The notes beneath the pieces were generated by a model. That model saw only the letters and a list, made by a program, of their open reading frames with translations. It had not been told where the DNA came from and did not search any database. The translations under genes were made by a program, and so were the position numbers. This document shows, in pieces, positions 25,061 through 38,705 of a DNA stretch of 64,000 nucleotides (positions are counted from its first letter, which is position 1; the number at the start of each line of letters is the position of its first letter). This DNA comes from Bostrychus sinensis (lineage: Eukaryota; Chordata; Actinopteri; Gobiiformes; Eleotridae), in assembly GCA_020698575.1 (NCBI GenBank), contig CM036240.1:24577211-24641210 (forward strand), read 5' to 3'.

Positions 25061-25840
25061 ATCAATTTCTTGTTTTGTTGGGGTTTTTTTTTTATGTACT
25101 ACTGGTACGTAATATGTTTACGCATTTGTTGTGCTTTTGATGTAGCATATTGTGATTCTTTTTGTTTGTTTGTTTGTTTTGGGGTGATTTTATTTGTCTT
25201 ACACATTCATGAATAAAGGTAATCTTCAATAAAGCTGCATATAAAGCAAACGCGTCTAATTATTGAGAGGACGTTTCAGTGTTGCGTTGGTTACATTGAT
25301 GTTTAAGAAGGTTCCTTATATACAGTCATTGGTTGGCTGTTAAATGGCCTCATATGTGTAAGGGCATAGATTTTGGTGTGGTTACAGAGAACATTTAGCC
25401 TGAGTCATGTCTATGTTCCTGTCATTAATCCTGACTGGAGTTAATATGAGCAGCAGCGTGGCAAATGGGACATTTTCTGCTTGGCTCCTTGAGAATAGCA
25501 CCCATCGCAGCGGGACGGTAAATGTCTCAGAGGGACCTAGACCACATCTGCTGGGTTCACGTCCCTCTGTCCCCTACATCACCATCATTATTATGGATTT
25601 TATAGAAACAACATGCCAGAGTGCAAGGGTGGACTGTTCATTTTGTTTTTTTTAGGGGGACACAAATGACTAAAAATGTTGTCTTGTATTCCTAATGGAG
25701 CGTGATGACAAAAGGTTATCATAACATATAAATGTAATGTGTTATGCTAAAATGTACAAAATATACTTTGCACTATGTTCTCAAAGCAACTTCTGAGAAC
25801 AGAGGAACTCCATAAGCCAAGTTTAAGAGTCATATAATGT

Positions 25841-25843
<3 letters not shown>

Positions 25844-25876
<33 letters not shown>
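25844..25876. repeat. Poly(T) tract, 33 bp
   Basis: An uninterrupted run of T in the gene desert. Confidence 0.95.
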
Positions 25877-25877
<1 letters not shown>

Positions 25878-26329
25878 TCTAGATGTTGTTAGATTTTCTG
25901 GTCATTACACTAAAACTAATCTATATATTGCTGCTAAACAAATGTGTATAGCCTAAACCAAGAATTTATAAAGAACTGCATTTTGGTTATACACAGTAAG
26001 CCCAACCACAACAGATTTTCAATGGAAAAAAATAGCACTAGCAAATATTGCAAATTTTAAATTGACCAGCTAAGTCTGCTGGATGTCAGAATTTTTGCAT
26101 TATGTGGTGCAAAGTACATGGCTGCCAGAAAGTGAAAAATATAACTGCAATAATATTAATAGTGCTTTTGTTATTTTCCCACAGTGGTCCACTACTGTCC
26201 CACCTCTGTCTGTGAACAAAGTGCGCTGTAATGCTCTGTTGTTGCTAATCGTAGCTAATGTCTACACCGTGCTAATGTCAAAAAGAGCAAACATCCTTCT
26301 CTACAACACTGCCTGTGTGAATTAAGTTC

Positions 26330-26525
26330 TTTTTTTTTAGATATTTTTGGCCTTTGTTGGCTTTATTGGATAGTGCAGTGGAGAAGTAGGAAATCATGGG
26401 GAGAGAGCAGCCAGCAACATTCAGCAAAGTAGAGTCTGGACTCAAACCCACAACGCTGGGGCAGGCTGTTGTTGGCATGTGTATGTGCCACAGCTCTACT
26501 AACTGAGCTATAGCATGGTGCGTAT
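26330..26525 (-). mobile_element. tRNA-derived SINE, copy 3
   Basis: On the minus strand TATAGCTCAGTTAGTAGAGC and GGGTTTGAGTCC mark the A and B boxes. The tail reads back to GGCCTTTGTTGGCTTTATTG on the plus strand, as in copy 1. This is the best-preserved copy in the window. Confidence 0.75.
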
Positions 26526-29500
26526 TTTGTATGATTTTATTATCCTGCATGCGCTCGTACTGGTTTGAAAATGGTACTGCAGTCTAAGAGGCCTTTTGGA
26601 TGACAACATGTTTTGCTGAATCTGCAAAGGTTTGATTGCAGTTTGACCTTTTGAGGGCGGGGTTTCCGTTTTCTGAATCTGCAATCCTTTGAAAATGCAT
26701 ATCTTGGCACACGGGTAATGTATGAAATATAAAAAAATAGCCTATATACTGCTTATGGCAGTATATACTGCTTTAACTCTCACAAATGGAACTGACTACC
26801 AGATCTGTGTGCTATTATTTGAAAGTGAATTTGTACAGCCATATCTTCAAAAACTATCATTTTGTTATCTAAATTGGCCTTATTGGTTGATTTTTTTGTG
26901 GAAAGGTTTTATTTTAGAATTTAGAATTAAATTGATGGGGAGGGGGATGGGGAGGTTAAGCCTGTTCTGTCCCCCTTGTAATCTACGTCTATGTCAGGTT
27001 GTATTTTTAGTGAACTTTTCCCACCCTTAGCAGGATCTGTGTATGTCTAACGTAGCGTAGGGGACACTCGAGCGACGCTGTCCAACAAGTCTTCCGTTAT
27101 CTGGAGGAAATGTGTCTGTCCAGGGGTGAGGCCGGCTTTGTGCTCTCATGCAGGCCACCTCTCTGCCTTTGTGCCGGTAACAAGCTTGGCTCAGGCTCCA
27201 ACGAAGCGAGAAATTGTCAACTCTCCGGAGAGGCCCAGTCAAGAGATAAGGGCTCAATGTTTGGTGCCAGTGTGCACGGGGCCGGATCTGATACCAATGG
27301 GAGTGATGATACCTCCCCTTCTTTAGAGAAGTATGTTTAATCCCCTTCGCCGGCGTATTCACTTGCAAATACTCCTGTCACCATTAATATGTATTAACAG
27401 CCCTGCGAACACTGTTCAATACAGATTTATCAGTGCCCTTTCTTGGGCCTCTGTGCTCATCGTCATTTCTCTCTCTTCAACTACAGGTTTTTAGCAGAAG
27501 AACAGGCCTCAGTGTGAGGTTGATGTTCAGGAGAAAGACTTTAAACTCAAAATGCTGCAGCCGCAATATAGGCTACGCTCACTGGCAAGTAAAGGGTAGG
27601 TAAAGGATAGTGTTCACTCTCAAGAGAAATGTGGTCAACTATTTTTGTTGTTCACACTCGTTCTAAATCTTATCCAATTGTGAGCTGACTCACTGCCTCT
27701 GAAATGTTCAATCATATTCCAATGGGCTATCAACCAATTTGCTACAGATCTAAATCTAATAGCAACAAAGTGTTTCAAAAAGTACAATGTGTGGTCTGTT
27801 CACACTGAGAGCCAGAGAGATTTATATTTTCTTTACTTTCCCCACTCTAGAAATGTGTTTTGCAACATTCAGGTTCACAAAATCATATGCACTGACTAAT
27901 ATCAATGAAAAAAACATTAATACCAGAGATTAAAGGAGCAAAAATTTTGGGTTTTGCTTCTGACACAAACAAATAATTTCAGTAAAGGTATATTGACATA
28001 GAGTTTTAAAAGAGGGGACTTTTCATTCGTTGTCCAATGGTCCTGATGCATTAGATGCCTTCTTTGAATCTTTTTGTTGAATTATGACCACGATGACTGA
28101 GAATATCTCCAGACAGTTTATTCTGTTTCCACAAATATGTAACATTCATATAAACTGTACGCTTACTTCTCTCCCTTTAGCCCAGTGAAAGTAAATTAAT
28201 GTATACAATGGCTCTTGCTGGTGTTTGACATGTAGTCTGTATTAATTTGCAGGTAATTTAGAATTAGAGTGCTTATTGTAATCTAACAAGATAAAGGCAG
28301 TAGGCTGGATTTGTCTGTGTTGTAGCTCTAATCCAGACAAAGCCCTGAGAAGCTCATTATAGCCCGCTGAGGCCTTAAGCTTGTGCCTGCATTAGAGCAG
28401 CCCAGAAGTGTCTGTCAGCTCCTGGCAGAGCCCAAATCAAGCTGTCAATTACTGGACGTGTTTATGGAAATTACATGTTTGTTAACATGCTGGAAAAATG
28501 TGCTCTCGGCTCAAGCAGCGTGTGTTCAGAGAAACAATTTTGTTCGGAAATCACCTTTCAAACGCATGAAGGTGATCCTCATCAGATCACAGAGACGAGA
28601 GGCATTTTAACAGGCTGTCCTGATTCAAGGAAGCACAAACTCAAACAGAGGCTCAGCAACAATCAAAGGTGGAGTCGGTGTGTGACGTTATTAAGTCGAT
28701 GTAGCACGTCCTGGCTGCTGTCCAAATCCCTTTGTTAATGTTAAAGATGCACAACAAATTCACAGATTAAAGACCTGTACAGCATGAGCCAGCACACTGT
28801 ACAGAGTGTTGCCTGAACACATTAGAAAGATCAGTTTCTCTGTATTATGTATATTCTATAGGCAGGTGGCCTTGCACTTCAGTGAGATTTCTTAGGTTAT
28901 TTTATATACTGCATCTATAGAAGCTCTTTGTGCTGAAATGGAGCCTGTCTGTATTCAGGGTAATGCCTCAGATGAGATGTTTATGTCAATTTAACGTTGA
29001 TTTCCTTTCACATAAAGACCTTGATTTCAGCCGCCCAATGATCATGAAATTGAGCCAATCGACACGCATGTCTCAGATGTCTAGTCGAGCTCATCTTAGA
29101 CAAGGTAATTTAGTCGCGGCAATTACCATTGTAATGCATTCCAAAGGCAGGGCATTTTCTGCTGCTTAGGTGAGCCGCTGACAGCATGTTTTGATTTTTA
29201 AGCAATTGTGCTTTTCACTCCGAGATCACACCGAGGTCTGCGTTTCTGCCTATGTAACAACCTCGACATGATTCCATTATTTCACATTAACATCTAATTA
29301 CCTGAGACCTGCAGTCGGCCTGAGAGCTCAGGTTGGGGTTTGACTGTAAGTAAAGATGTGCCGGAGTGTTTATCAAGAAGAAACTGGTGCTAGAAGATGT
29401 GTCCAAATCCCAGAGGAGCCATATTACCTGTCAGCCATGATGACAATGCCCTGGAGAATGTCACTGTGCACTGAAACTGTCATCACACAATTACTCTCAC

Positions 29501-30249
29501 CATTACTGGCCCTACATCTCCATGTAATGGCACTGACACACTTTACAATTCAGATTGTATTCTCAGTCATTGGCACTTAAATGCTGCACTCGGTTTTATG
29601 AAAAGATAAAGATCTGTGTAATCTGCCAGAGCTGGCGCAGCCCCTGAAAGCTTGTCAGCCGGCATTTTGTCGTTGTGAGAAGTTGTCATACCCTGTAGCA
29701 TCTCCTTTTGTTGGCCCAGTGAAAGTGTCGCTGCTGTTTTTCTTTGAGTGCACTATTGTGTGCTAGTTGATATGTGCTTGCCTATAGAGAGTGACTGTGT
29801 TTGGCTTTGGGTTTTATCTGTTTGACTCATCACAAAAGGCACATGTTTGAGAAAGAATACTGCATTTAGCTGTGAGGACCACTTAGTCACAGAGCAGCAC
29901 ATTAACATTACTCTATGTGCCATGGTTTGTTTAGTTTAGGTCCATGCTGTTTTTGTTTTCTTTGGCCTTAACTTATAATTAAATCCTCACAGAATATTTG
30001 CATCCCTATATATAGTAAAATATCACTACACACCAGGTTGGCAGGATTCCTCTTTTTTATTTTTTAATACAAAAATAAACAGTATGTAATTTTAATTATA
30101 TGTAACATCTGTCAGAATCATATTACCTAATACATTGCCAGCTGTCTATTTGAAAAAGAATAAATAAAAGTGTAATTTTCTTCAATTTCAAAAGAAGGTG
30201 TTATTTTTCATGAAAAGGTAAAATGTATTAGTATGTTCTACTGTATATT

Positions 30250-30430
30250 CTAATAAATGTAAAAAACAGAATGCAATGACCTGCAAATCCCCAAACAATA
30301 TTTACTTTACAATAGAATATAAAAATGATATCAGCTGAAACGGTTATAGTTTACCATTTTGTAACAAATAGTTCATCGCATTTCATAGCAGCTACACACA
30401 AAGGTTAGGACACAGGCAACAATTAAACAT
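30250..30430 (+). mobile_element. MITE fragment, AAAGTTGGGACA family, copy 3
   Basis: AAAAACAGAATGCAATGACC, TGCAAATCCCCAAACAATAT and GGTTAGGACACAGGCAACAA follow the internal order of the same family as 31125-31977. The terminal repeats are not preserved. Confidence 0.6.
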
Positions 30431-31124
30431 CTGTCCTATTATTGCTCCCTGTCATTATGATAGGCCTATCTTACTACTGTCAGACACTTAAATATTCCAA
30501 ACTTGCAAAAATGCTCTGCTTCTAAAATGGATCAGTACTAGTTGTATAAGTCATTTAACATTATTAACAGTATCATTGCCGAGACAAACAATGAATGTAA
30601 TTTGTTGAAAACCATAAAATGTTGCATATCACTGTAGCCTATGTTTAGTTCCTGTGAGCTGGAGCGGATCTGGGAGCGGTCCAAATGCACATCCTGCGGT
30701 GCCAGCCCGAGTGTGGGAGCAGATTGAGTTTAACAAGCCAGATGGGTTGTAATTGTCTGATCAATCCAATGTTTGTGAGCTTTTATGCCTTTTATTATGG
30801 TTTGTTTTCCTTACGTGCTATTTCCTCTGCTGACTCTGCTTCCCTTGGGGAGGACACACACTTGTAGTGCCTGACCAGCGTTTGCTCTCCTCTTTTGGGG
30901 CGTGGGCCGATGGTGTTGTGAGCTGCCGGATCCGTGAAAGTGACTGGAGCTGTGCAGTACTGTTAACCTCTGCAGAGCGCTCGGCCGGCGCGCTGCTGCT
31001 GTGTGATTAACACTGCCCTTCTGCTTCTGTGTGGAGGTTAGTGAAGACTTGCTCTTTCACTGCTCTCAGAAGAAATGCATACATTTTCCAGTGCCATTAC
31101 ATGTCCAATTCTGTGCTGCTACTT

Positions 31125-31977
31125 TACAAAGCCAACTGCAAAAATGTTGGGACACTATGTAAAATGTAAGTACTTCTAAAGGCAAAGATTTGCAAAAATA
31201 AAACACGTGTTGTGTGGTGTGACTGTATAGAGCCACCGCTAACACAGCACTGAATGCTACTTCAGCCAAGACATTCAATAAATATGAATGTGTAGTAAGC
31301 AGACAGTAGTTAATATATTTTAATGATTTTATTTAGATTAGAATTTTAGACCAATGAGCTATTTATAGATTTATAGAGCATGTTTTGCCTCTCTAAGAAC
31401 TACAAGTCACCCATTAGCACAACATCATACAGTATCAGGTGGTGAAACTGAAACATTTGACAATTTTATGAAAAATCATAGATTTTTTAATTTGATGGAA
31501 GCAAAACATCTCAAAGGCACTGGGGCTGTGGCAAATAAAGACTAAAAAGTAATTAATAAGAAAGTAATGCACTATACTAATAAATGGTAAAGATGGAAAT
31601 GAGTAAAATTTCTCAGTATTATAAAACTTTTTTTCACAAATGTTTTGAGTGCAGCAGCCAGGACAGTTTTTACAGACAGTGACTTCTGGAAGTGTTCCTG
31701 ATCCATGCAGTGATTTCCAATACCAAACCATAACTGCTTTTAATGCAGTGCCACTTGTTTTTTATTAGTAAAGCATATTTTTCTAGCCTTTAGTTGCCCT
31801 GTCCCAATTTGAGGTGTGTTGCTGCCATGCAATTCAAAATTAGCTCTTATTTTTTATTAACACCTGATATGTTGTATCATTTATTGTGAATCAAAATTTT
31901 GAGATTTGCAGATGATTCCATCCTGTTTTGATTTTCATTTTATACAGTGTCCCAACGTTTTCAGAATTTGGGTTGTA
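31125..31977. mobile_element. Near-complete MITE, AAAGTTGGGACA family, copy 2
   Basis: The left end (TACAAAGCCAACTGCAAAAA, then TGTTGGGACACTATGTAAAAT) and the reverse complement of the right end (TACAACCCAAATTCTGAAAA, then CGTTGGGACACTGTATAAAAT) form terminal inverted repeats of about 40 bp. The interior right half matches the family on the minus strand, with ATGCAGTGATTTCCA and AATGCAGTGCC. The element is 853 bp and has no transposase. Confidence 0.75.
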
Positions 31978-32704
31978 CAGTACATCACTTTATATCGGAA
32001 TGTGTGCCCCTTAGTTTTTCATAATGCGGGCCATTTGTGGTTAACATAATTTGAAAGACACGTAAGGAAATGGCCTCTTACGTGGCAGGTATTGTTATTT
32101 TCCTGCTATTGTAACAGCAGGCACACTTTGCAATCATAACTTAAGAGTTGGTGTCCGTACAGATGTGGAGAGGTTAACCCTTCATTTTTGGAAGCCGGGG
32201 ACTTGGTTCCCTTTGCTTTATCACAGTAATTGAGACTCTTTGGCAGCACTTCTGTTTCCTTTCCCAGAAATATAATGCGCTGGATAGATCCTCGACCAGC
32301 TCAATCACACAGAACTAATTTGACTGCATTGTTTGACAAGTGTCCCTCACAGCTCAGTGTGAGTGAGATGCAATCTGGGAACAATTATGTCATTTTCAGC
32401 GAACAGTATGGGGCAGGTAAGAAGCATTTTAGATTTTTCACAAGTTAAATGTAATGGCCATGTTAAGTGCTGTATTTCAGACTTGGTATTGTTTTTTTTT
32501 TTTCAGTCCCTACCTGTGGACTCATACTTTGCCCAATGTTCTCACCACTTCTTCAAGTTTGTCCTTTTTCTACTATTTTTTTCCTATGGAGTATATAAAG
32601 TTTGGAAGGTGTTGGTGATCTTGAGAGGCCAGGATTCTCAGAGGTGGGCAGTAAGTAGTGATAGTGACTCTGAGGTGAACAAAACATTGATTGATAATAT
32701 TAAA

Positions 32705-33000
32705 CTTATGGGTTGGGCTGCATGATTTTTGCAAAATTCTATCATGTAAATATTGTGATATGAATTGCAATATTCTATATACTCATTATATGTCATTTCA
32801 GACATTTTACTATATATTGCAACTACATCTAAATACAAAACACTGTTGACAAATTTCTATGAGTTGATTTGATTTAAGGCTGGACCATATAAATACTGTT
32901 TTGTTTTTTTTTTCATTCAAGCAGTTCAGTATACTGTGATTTTGTATTAATTTATCTTGCATTTGACTAGATAGAACATTTACATTTACTGAGTCACACA
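32705..33000. repeat. GGGCTGCATGATTTT-type dispersed repeat
   Basis: GGTTGGGCTGCATGATTTTT, ATCATGTAAATATTGTGATA and GAATTGCAATATTC follow the pattern of a common fish repeat in which a GGGCTGCAYGAT end is followed by AT-rich words around ATTGCAATAT. A related, weaker piece lies at 48645-48790 (AAGCTGCACAATTTATCACA). Confidence 0.5.
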
Positions 33001-33409
33001 TTTGTTACCATGATCTTTGTTCACCTTTTGTCACTTGCTCTGAGGTACCAGTGATCCTACATACCCTGGAAAACATTGATATTAAGGAGTTGTTTTCTTG
33101 CTAATAAAATGACCTGGTAATGTGATCAAATGTACAAATTTCTCATAAGCAATCCCCCATAGATTTTTGTACTGTACTGTATCTAACCCTTCTGTATCAG
33201 TTGAAATAAACATCCAACTTCTGCCAAATACCATACCTTTTTTTTTCCAAATGTCCTTAGCACTTCTTTAAGTTTGCCCTTTTTCCTTTCCTCTCTTCTG
33301 TAACAGCTGCCTGAAGTGTGACGGCCTGCCTGTGAGAGGAGCAGCGGAGGTGGCCATTTTCTTAAGGTGAGGACTTAATTCTCATTCTGCAGCACATCAG
33401 GTACCTAAT

Positions 33410-34200
33410 CTTTACAAATGGTTCACTAAAAGACCCTGAAGGAGCGCTGGCATTTGGCAGACAGCGAAGTGAACGTCCTCAAGGTTGTCGAGTAGGCCGG
33501 GAAACCATCTCGGGGCCCCTTTTGGACTTTTAAATTTTATCTCTTCCTATATTTGTTCTCAATGGCAAATTAACAGCCTTTTCCCCTCTGCCATTCAGTT
33601 TCCTTTTGCGAAGACAAGGCTTAAATTTGGCCCCTAACTGCCTTCGAATTTACTACTCTTCTATTTTTCACACGACAGAATCGATACCGGGACCGAAGGG
33701 AAGAGAAGAGGATAAAAATTTATGGTATCTTGCAATTTAATGGTTGAAAAGATGCAATTTGAAAGATCATAAATTGTGAAGGGGCTCACGCTTCATTGGC
33801 CGTGATTCAGTGCTTGCTGTTGGAACTTGATTTGCGAGTGTCTGGAAAGTGTGATTAACGAGGCGATCAGTGCGCGGCGCGGCACACTATGGCACTCCTA
33901 ATGCTCTTCATTAGAATAAATAAAATAAATTGACTGCGGCTCTGTGAAAACTCCGTAATGGTTAAAAATCAAAGAATGTCATCCTTCCTGGAGACACGAT
34001 TTAGCTTCTCTGTTCCAACCTTGATACTATTACTGTGACAGGCCCGACTCTGATGCCGCAGGGGCCGCCATGAGTGTCCGCGAGGGGCCCCAGCCGAGCG
34101 GGAATCATAAATGGGAGGGACTCATAGCTACGTGTTGGGGGCAGAATGCAGTTTGTGGAGTGCTAATGCATGAAATAGCCGTCACGTGGGATATTTCTTC
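33410..34200. promoter_or_regulatory. Candidate conserved regulatory island A
   Basis: About 0.8 kb without recognisable repeat or open frame, of mixed base composition. Words typical of homeodomain and related sites include GTGATTAACGAG, TTCATTAGAATAAATAAAAT and GATCATAAATTG, and a CpG cluster (GCGCGGCGCGG) lies near 33870. This texture is characteristic of vertebrate non-coding elements in gene deserts. Conservation itself cannot be tested here. Confidence 0.35.
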
Positions 34201-35935
34201 TGTTTGGAATAACATTTACCAGGAGAATTTATGCCACTTCAGCTTGTTATTGGTCAGGGGCGTTCACAAAGGTGGTAGAAGTACTTCCACTCTGTACTCA
34301 AGTATATTTCAAATAATATAACTAATATGACGAAACTGACTATTACCACTATCACTAACTACTAATACTACTGTACTACTATTGGTACTACTACTACTAC
34401 AGTTACTAATAAAACATCACTATCACAATAAAAAAAAAAAAACACACACACAATAATAAATTAATACTTTTGTGAGCTTATTAGTTGTTGTTGTTTTTTT
34501 GTTTTGTTTTGTTTTTTTTGAGAACATCATGCATACAGTTTTTTAGTATATAGAAGAAGACACAATTTTGTGAGTCAGTCTTGGACTTGGATCAGTTCAG
34601 CTGTAAGAATGTGGCCAGCTTCTTGTGTGTTATTTGCAGGAGTATATATTACAGCATGGTTGGCGTACATTTCTATATGAGTATTTTTGCATGCCTCAGG
34701 AAGATTGTTTATATAATGAAAAGGATTGGTCCAAGTATGGAGCCTTGCGGGACCCCTACAAGACACTCAAGGATTTGACATTGTTGACCACAATAAACTG
34801 CTTTTGATTAATGAGATAGGATTTCATCCATTTTAAAGCTTCCTCAGAGAAACTGAAATGAGGTTGTAACTCTACTACTACTACCACTACTACTGCTGCT
34901 GTTACCATTACTACTACTATTACTACCCAAACCTGGCTCGAACTCTGGTTGTGATGTTACTGTACTAGCCATTGTCACAGAAAATAAAAAAAAACACTTT
35001 TAATCACTATGAGACTTTAAGAAATGTACTTAAATAAGATTAGCTCTAATATTTACTTTAAGTATGCAGTTATTTACCACCTCTCTATGTCCATTTCATT
35101 TGTAATGTCCTGGGATTATTACTGCTCTTTCACATTGGAGCGTGTTGAATTGGTGACAATATGAGCTGTCATGCACTTAATCTGAACTCCGATTGATTCC
35201 TCCTCTGTGTCTCCCATGCGGCTGTTAAAATCAATTAACTATAAGTAAGTGGGCAACAAAACACCTTTGTAAATGAGCTGCTATTGATGTTTTCATCTTT
35301 CTCCATTAAAAGAAACACATCGACTCCAAGGTTTATGTTATATGTCATATCTCCTGTCCTGGGAGCTATTAACTGAGCAAAGATAAAGTATTTGGCCACA
35401 GATCTACAAACAAGTGCTGGACAATATTACCTGATCATTTGAACATTTTATTTAAAGTACACAATAAATAAATGAGTTGTGTGAGGGTTCAACTATTAAA
35501 GCTCTAATATTATGTTGATCAATGTAGAAATGATGGTATCTTTAACTGGGATCTATATCTGTATGTCACTGTTTTACACCTTTGTTTACCTTTATAGAAG
35601 AAAGAAAGGTAATGCAAAATGTATGACAAGACAGTGTTAATTTATCTTCTTCCGTCAATTCCCATGAGGCGTTTATTGTATATTCCCATGACATTTATCT
35701 GCTGTGCGTCTTTCAAAAGCAGAAGATAACCAACATTAACCAAGATGGAGCCGCACTAATACAGAGCAAAATGTATAACTTCTCTTCTCAGTGTTTAGTG
35801 CTTTCCTTCACCTTTTAATTCTGATAAAGTCCATGTTCTTGTTTTTTAGTCCTCTCTGTATGTTTTTTTTCTTTGTCTTGTCATTGTCATTTCAACAACA
35901 GTAAAGTCCTGGTGACATCTGACATAACGACAAAC

Positions 35936-35965
35936 AGTACAAAGACTTCTGTAAGTCTTTGTACT
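35936..35965. repeat. Perfect 13-bp inverted repeat with 4-nt loop
   Basis: AGTACAAAGACTT and AAGTCTTTGTACT are exact reverse complements separated by CTGT. The DNA or RNA could form a tight hairpin. No element context was recognised. Confidence 0.9.
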
Positions 35966-36867
35966 ACAGGCTTTTGTGGCCATCTCCATTCAGAAATAAG
36001 TACAGAATTGCTCATAATACCAGTGTTTTATGGCAAATCCAGAAATAATTCTTCATAAGCGCCATGTTTATTCTGGACATGGGTCACACGCTGCTTACGT
36101 CCCACTCTTTGATTCTCTGATTACTTACTGTTACTGTTAACCTGTGATTGTTCTGCCCAGAGAAATGAAACTCAAACCATTAGGTACCAAACTAACTTCT
36201 TTGTATAGAAATGGAAAAGAGTTAGTCTGGCCTAGCAACTCTCTCAGTGTAGATGTGATTTAAGAGTGATGTTTCTGATGCTCTGTCATCTTTTGTATAT
36301 CTTTTGGTGTGAATGTGATTTTCCCCTTTATGTGCTGCAGAACAGGAACCTGCTGCTATTTTTTTTTACTGAGTCAGGCCCAATTAATTGTAAGACAACT
36401 GTTGCTTTGGGCTTTAGGTGGACAATGAACAGTTTGTCACAAGGCTCAATACGAGTGGTCTACTAAAATAGTTCGACAATATTTTTCCCAAAATTTTTAT
36501 CACCACCTTTTTAATTCACAAAATAAAAGCAACATTTTGCACCAGGGCCGCTGACGGACTTGATAGGGCCCTGGACAAAATTTGTTGAGTGGAGCCCCGC
36601 CATATATAATTGAATAGACCCTTCTTGTGTTTGTAAACAGAATGTCTGTGTTCCAAAGACTGGTACCGGAAATGAAAAGACGATAATATATTTCTAATGG
36701 AGCAATTAGCGCTAGCCGCCAAACATCGCAAATTAGGAATAACCAAGACAGGTTTGGCAACTGACGACCACTCTGCCACATGTGAGTAATATCAGAGCCT
36801 GGTTTAATAACATTAGCGAGTGTGTCAGTGTTTAGCTGTTTAATGTACAGAGTTCATACAATCAGGG

Positions 36868-36905
36868 AAAACCAAAAAAAAAAAAAACCAAAAAAAAAAA
36901 AAAAA
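36868..36905. repeat. Poly(A) tract
   Basis: An A run interrupted once by CC. The 36515-36790 region before it is CpG-bearing and unclassified. Confidence 0.9.
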
Positions 36906-38685
36906 GGCATAGAATTTTAAAATGCAATTTTATATGTTGGTGTAAAGTTTTGGAAATGTTTGGGAAATTTAAACAGTGTGAGTAACATTCAGCCACTACT
37001 ATTTAAAAAATAATCAAAAAAATCTGACATATTTTTTGGCAGAATATTTGAACTAAGTCATTTTTTGCTTTTGGTTTTTGTAATGTTTTAAAACGAGATA
37101 CATGATGACTTTATATTTTTATTTGCTTTTTAAAAAATACCTTCTGAACCACCAAGCATAATTATCTTTTAATCAGTGGTGTGTAGGCTGTAAGTCAGTA
37201 ACATTAGTGGAATAATATTTCTGGAGTTATTAGGGTCTATAATAGAAGGACTCATTTTATTTACATTTAGGAGTCATCAGCCATTTGTCATTTTTGCAGA
37301 TGATACAAGACGGCTGAAGAAGATTTGTGCCTGATGGAGTGCTCACAGCAGCCTTAAGCCCACCCTAAGGTCTACCCTGGAGCCTCCCTCTTGGCTCTTG
37401 TCTTGACGACACCTTTTTTGCCGGTGCTTTAGGGTGAGTCACCTCTCCTCCTGCTCGCCACAGCCTTTATTAGCTCTCTGCCCATTAAACATGACCTGAG
37501 TGCTCATTTTGCATGGAGACAGTTAATTGCGCGCCGCTGCAGCCTTGGTTCTAATAGGCTAAGTGCTGGCTCTGAGGACGACCGCGTGAACTGGATGTGA
37601 ACTGTGAAACTTTCTCCTTCATCCACACGCCATCTTGCAAAATCATCATCACATCATCCATAATGCAAAAAAATAGACAAATAGAAAAAATGTCAAAAGT
37701 ATGGCCTTTAATTCAAATGTATTCCTCTACCATTTTATTCTCTTGCCCCTGGATGCAGGTACAAAAATACATTTCACTGTACATTGTACTATATATGACT
37801 TATCTATTGACCTAAGTGACCTAGATCTTGTTAATTTACATATTATTCCTATGAAAATACGCTATTGGATGATTAAACTATTTTCCCCAATTATAAGTTT
37901 TGCACAGTAATATAACGTTTTCTGTTGAAAATCTGCTTTCATTTGTATACGATGCCCCTTGGTGTTAACACAATTATACAACTCACAAACCTATTTGAAG
38001 TTTTGAGAATAACTGGACTTTTCTATAGCCATTAGTTCTAGCTATTAGAAGCACCGTAATATTCTGCAATCACTTTGAGTGTTATATCATTAATCACAGA
38101 GGGATATATTTACACCATATTGTTATGAGAACATTAGCAAATACAGGGACACTTCACAATAATCATACTCAATATAATTAGATCATTAAGTATAAACCAA
38201 AGACAAATTAAACTGGTTATGGGTCTGTAGATACATTAAAGTACCACTAGGTAGGATCTAGCACATTTACTTACCAGTGCAACAGGATGTTGACATTATG
38301 TGACTCCACAGTAACATGGAGCAAGCAGACCCAGGCGTAGATTTAAACCATGGTCTGTCCAAACTTGTGGTGTGCACTCAAAATGTGGCACCTCCAAAAG
38401 TAATGTCTTAAAGGCGCTAACTCCACTGTATCCCCAGAGCTTACCTCAAAACTTCTACCTCTAAGTTCAGCATTAAGCGTCCTGTAAATATATCTGCCTT
38501 GTTAAAGGCTGTAAGTTTCTCTCCCCTTTGTGTACTTTTATACTCAGCCAGTACTGGTGCTGGATACTTTCTCTGTATTATCTGCAGCCAATAATTTAAT
38601 GTTGAAAACTAGTATAGACCAGAGCTTTTCATCCCAGCAAGTATTAAAGTATGCTCCTGTATTGCAAATATCTTCTGTATCTAGG

Positions 38686-38705
38686 AAAAAAAAAAAAAAA
38701 AAAAA
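38686..38705. repeat. Poly(A) tract
   Basis: Twenty consecutive A. Confidence 0.9.

Larger units (their letters stand above)
22001..28300. other. Gene desert, part 2
   Basis: Mostly AT-rich non-coding sequence with two SINE copies and a T33 tract. Unique, CpG-bearing islands occur at about 23980-24340 and 27040-27360. The second contains GCGTAGGGGACACTCGAGCG and CTTCGCCGGCG. Open frames here are short and without recognisable domains. Confidence 0.4.
28301..33400. other. Gene desert, part 3
   Basis: The stretch 28320-29700 is almost free of recognisable repeats and dense in words such as CTCATTATAG, GGTAATTTAG and CATCTAATTACC, so it may contain conserved elements. A GC-richer patch lies at 30650-31010, with CTCGGCCGGCGCGCTGCTGC near 30980. 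The rest is the MITE pair and AT-rich repeats. Confidence 0.4.
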
